Shown here piece after piece: positions 5,628 through 6,418 of a stretch of 6,418 bases of DNA. The DNA comes from an uncultured Lachnospiraceae bacterium (GTDB lineage Bacteria > Bacillota_A > Clostridia > Lachnospirales > Lachnospiraceae): assembly GCA_902767195.1 (NCBI GenBank), contig CACXGS010000256.1, forward strand, positions 1 through 6,418, given 5' to 3'. The notes under the pieces are model-generated. The model made no database searches. It had not been told where the DNA came from and was given only the letters and a program-made list of their open reading frames with translations. How positions within the stretch are numbered: the stretch's first letter is position 1; the number at the start of each line of letters is the position of its first letter. Position numbers and translations under genes: made by a program.

Positions 5628-6418
5628 TTATTCATACTCGATGGTCCCCGGGGGTTTGCTGGTCAGATCATAAAACACCCTGTTTACACCTTTCACTTCA
5701 TTGATAATCCGGGTCATGACCTTATTAAGAACCTGGTAGGGCAGCGGTGCCGCCTCGGCTGTCATAAAATCAACGGTATTCACCGCCCGGAGAGCTACAG
5801 CATAGTCGTAGGTACGCTCATCTCCCATGACACCCACCGACCTCATATTCGTAAGAGCCGCAAAATACTGGTTGACATCCTGGTCCAAACCGGCTGCAGC
5901 AATCTCCTCCCGGTAGATAGCATCCGCATCCTGGACGATCCGGACCTTCTCCTCGGTGATATCCCCGATGATCCGGATTCCCAGACCGGGACCCGGGAAG
6001 GGCTGACGAAAGACCAGGTACTCCGGTATGCCAAGCTCAAGCCCTGCCTTGCGGACCTCGTCCTTGAAAAGATCTCTGAGAGGCTCAATAATTTCCGAAA
6101 ACTCCACGCAATCCGGCAGGCCGCCCACGTTATGGTGGGACTTTATAACAGCAGACTCGCCGCCGAGACCACTTTCCACTACGGCGGGGTAAATAGTACC
6201 CTGAACAAGATAATCCACGGCACCAATCTTCTTTGCTTCCTCTTCAAAAACCCGGATAAACTCCGTTCCTATGATCTTTCTCTTCATTTCCGGGTCCGTC
6301 TCCCCTGCCAGCCTGACATAAAAGCGATGCTGGGCATTGACCCGGATAAAGTTGAGATTATAATCCCCTTTCGGGCCAAAGACGGCCTCCACCTCATCTC
6401 CCTCATTTTTCCGGAGCA
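5628..6418 (-). CDS. guaA: GMP synthase (glutamine-hydrolysing), C-terminal half; 5' part beyond window
   Basis: The last 262 residues are visible, out of roughly 510-525 usual for the family; the frame stays open through the right edge, and the visible part begins [14 protein letters not shown], an internal GuaA motif. GuaA makes GMP from XMP, ATP and glutamine in the last step of guanine nucleotide synthesis. The amidotransferase domain and the ATP-binding P-loop of the pyrophosphatase domain lie outside the window. Seen here are the end of the ATP-pyrophosphatase domain ([40 protein letters not shown]) and the dimerisation/XMP-binding domain beginning near [13 protein letters not shown], followed by [23 protein letters not shown] and the near-invariant C-terminus [12 protein letters not shown]. 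The stop TAA (5630-5628) is 32 bp from the convergent yfhO stop. The gene looks intact, and the GTG at 6392 is an internal Val codon rather than a start. Confidence 0.97.
   Translation of the reverse strand, partial: LRKNEGDEVEAVFGPKGDYNLNFIRVNAQHRFYVRLAGETDPEMKRKIIGTEFIRVFEEEAKKIGAVDYLVQGTIYPAVVESGLGGESAVIKSHHNVGGLPDCVEFSEIIEPLRDLFKDEVRKAGLELGIPEYLVFRQPFPGPGLGIRIIGDITEEKVRIVQDADAIYREEIAAAGLDQDVNQYFAALTNMRSVGVMGDERTYDYAVALRAVNTVDFMTAEAAPLPYQVLNKVMTRIINEVKGVNRVFYDLTSKPPGTIEYE

Noticed and set aside
1..6418. Search by eye for CRISPR arrays, tandem repeats, IS ends, tRNA or rRNA genes
   Set aside because: No regularly spaced repeats, transposase-like frames, terminal inverted repeats or tRNA-like cloverleaves were noticed; only the two terminator hairpins and the promoter dyad stand out.

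Overview
This window looks like ordinary chromosomal DNA from a low-to-mid GC member of the Bacillota, most likely a Clostridia/Lachnospiraceae-type organism. The evidence is strong AGGAGG-type ribosome binding sites, sigma-A-like promoters, a YfhO-family membrane protein, secreted lysine-rich proteins, and a GMP synthase C-terminus of clostridial character. The genus is an inference. No mobile element, CRISPR array, rRNA or tRNA was recognised.

Layout, left to right. (1) A minus-strand lipoprotein gene enters from the left edge with its C-terminus missing (start at 451). (2) A divergent spacer (452-660) carries a promoter in each direction. (3) A plus-strand gene (661-1038) encodes a small, secreted, very basic protein. 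(4) A near-perfect hairpin (1044-1083) acts as a shared terminator. (5) A minus-strand fructosamine/ketosamine-3-kinase gene (1092-1985) starts at TTG. (6) A second divergent spacer (1986-2138) holds a good promoter overlapped by a perfect dyad. (7) A plus-strand pair follows: a secreted lysine-rich protein of 221 aa (2139-2804) and, 7 nt later, a 927-aa YfhO-family polytopic membrane protein (2812-5595). (8) An 18-bp hairpin that includes the YfhO stop codon forms a bidirectional terminator. (9) The C-terminal half of guaA (GMP synthase) on the minus strand runs off the right edge.

Three of the six genes make exported surface proteins (one lipoprotein, two lysine-rich secreted proteins) and a fourth makes a YfhO-type envelope glycosylation protein, so 1-5595 reads as a small cell-envelope neighbourhood with a metabolite/protein-repair kinase inserted. 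The firmest functional link is the apparent operon of the 221-aa secreted basic protein with YfhO. YfhO relatives help glycosylate anionic teichoic acids, and a polycationic exported protein could bind such polymers, but that connection is inference. guaA is a housekeeping gene that appears unrelated. Nothing here clearly amounts to a new system; the two uncharacterised lysine-rich secreted proteins are the most interesting unknowns.
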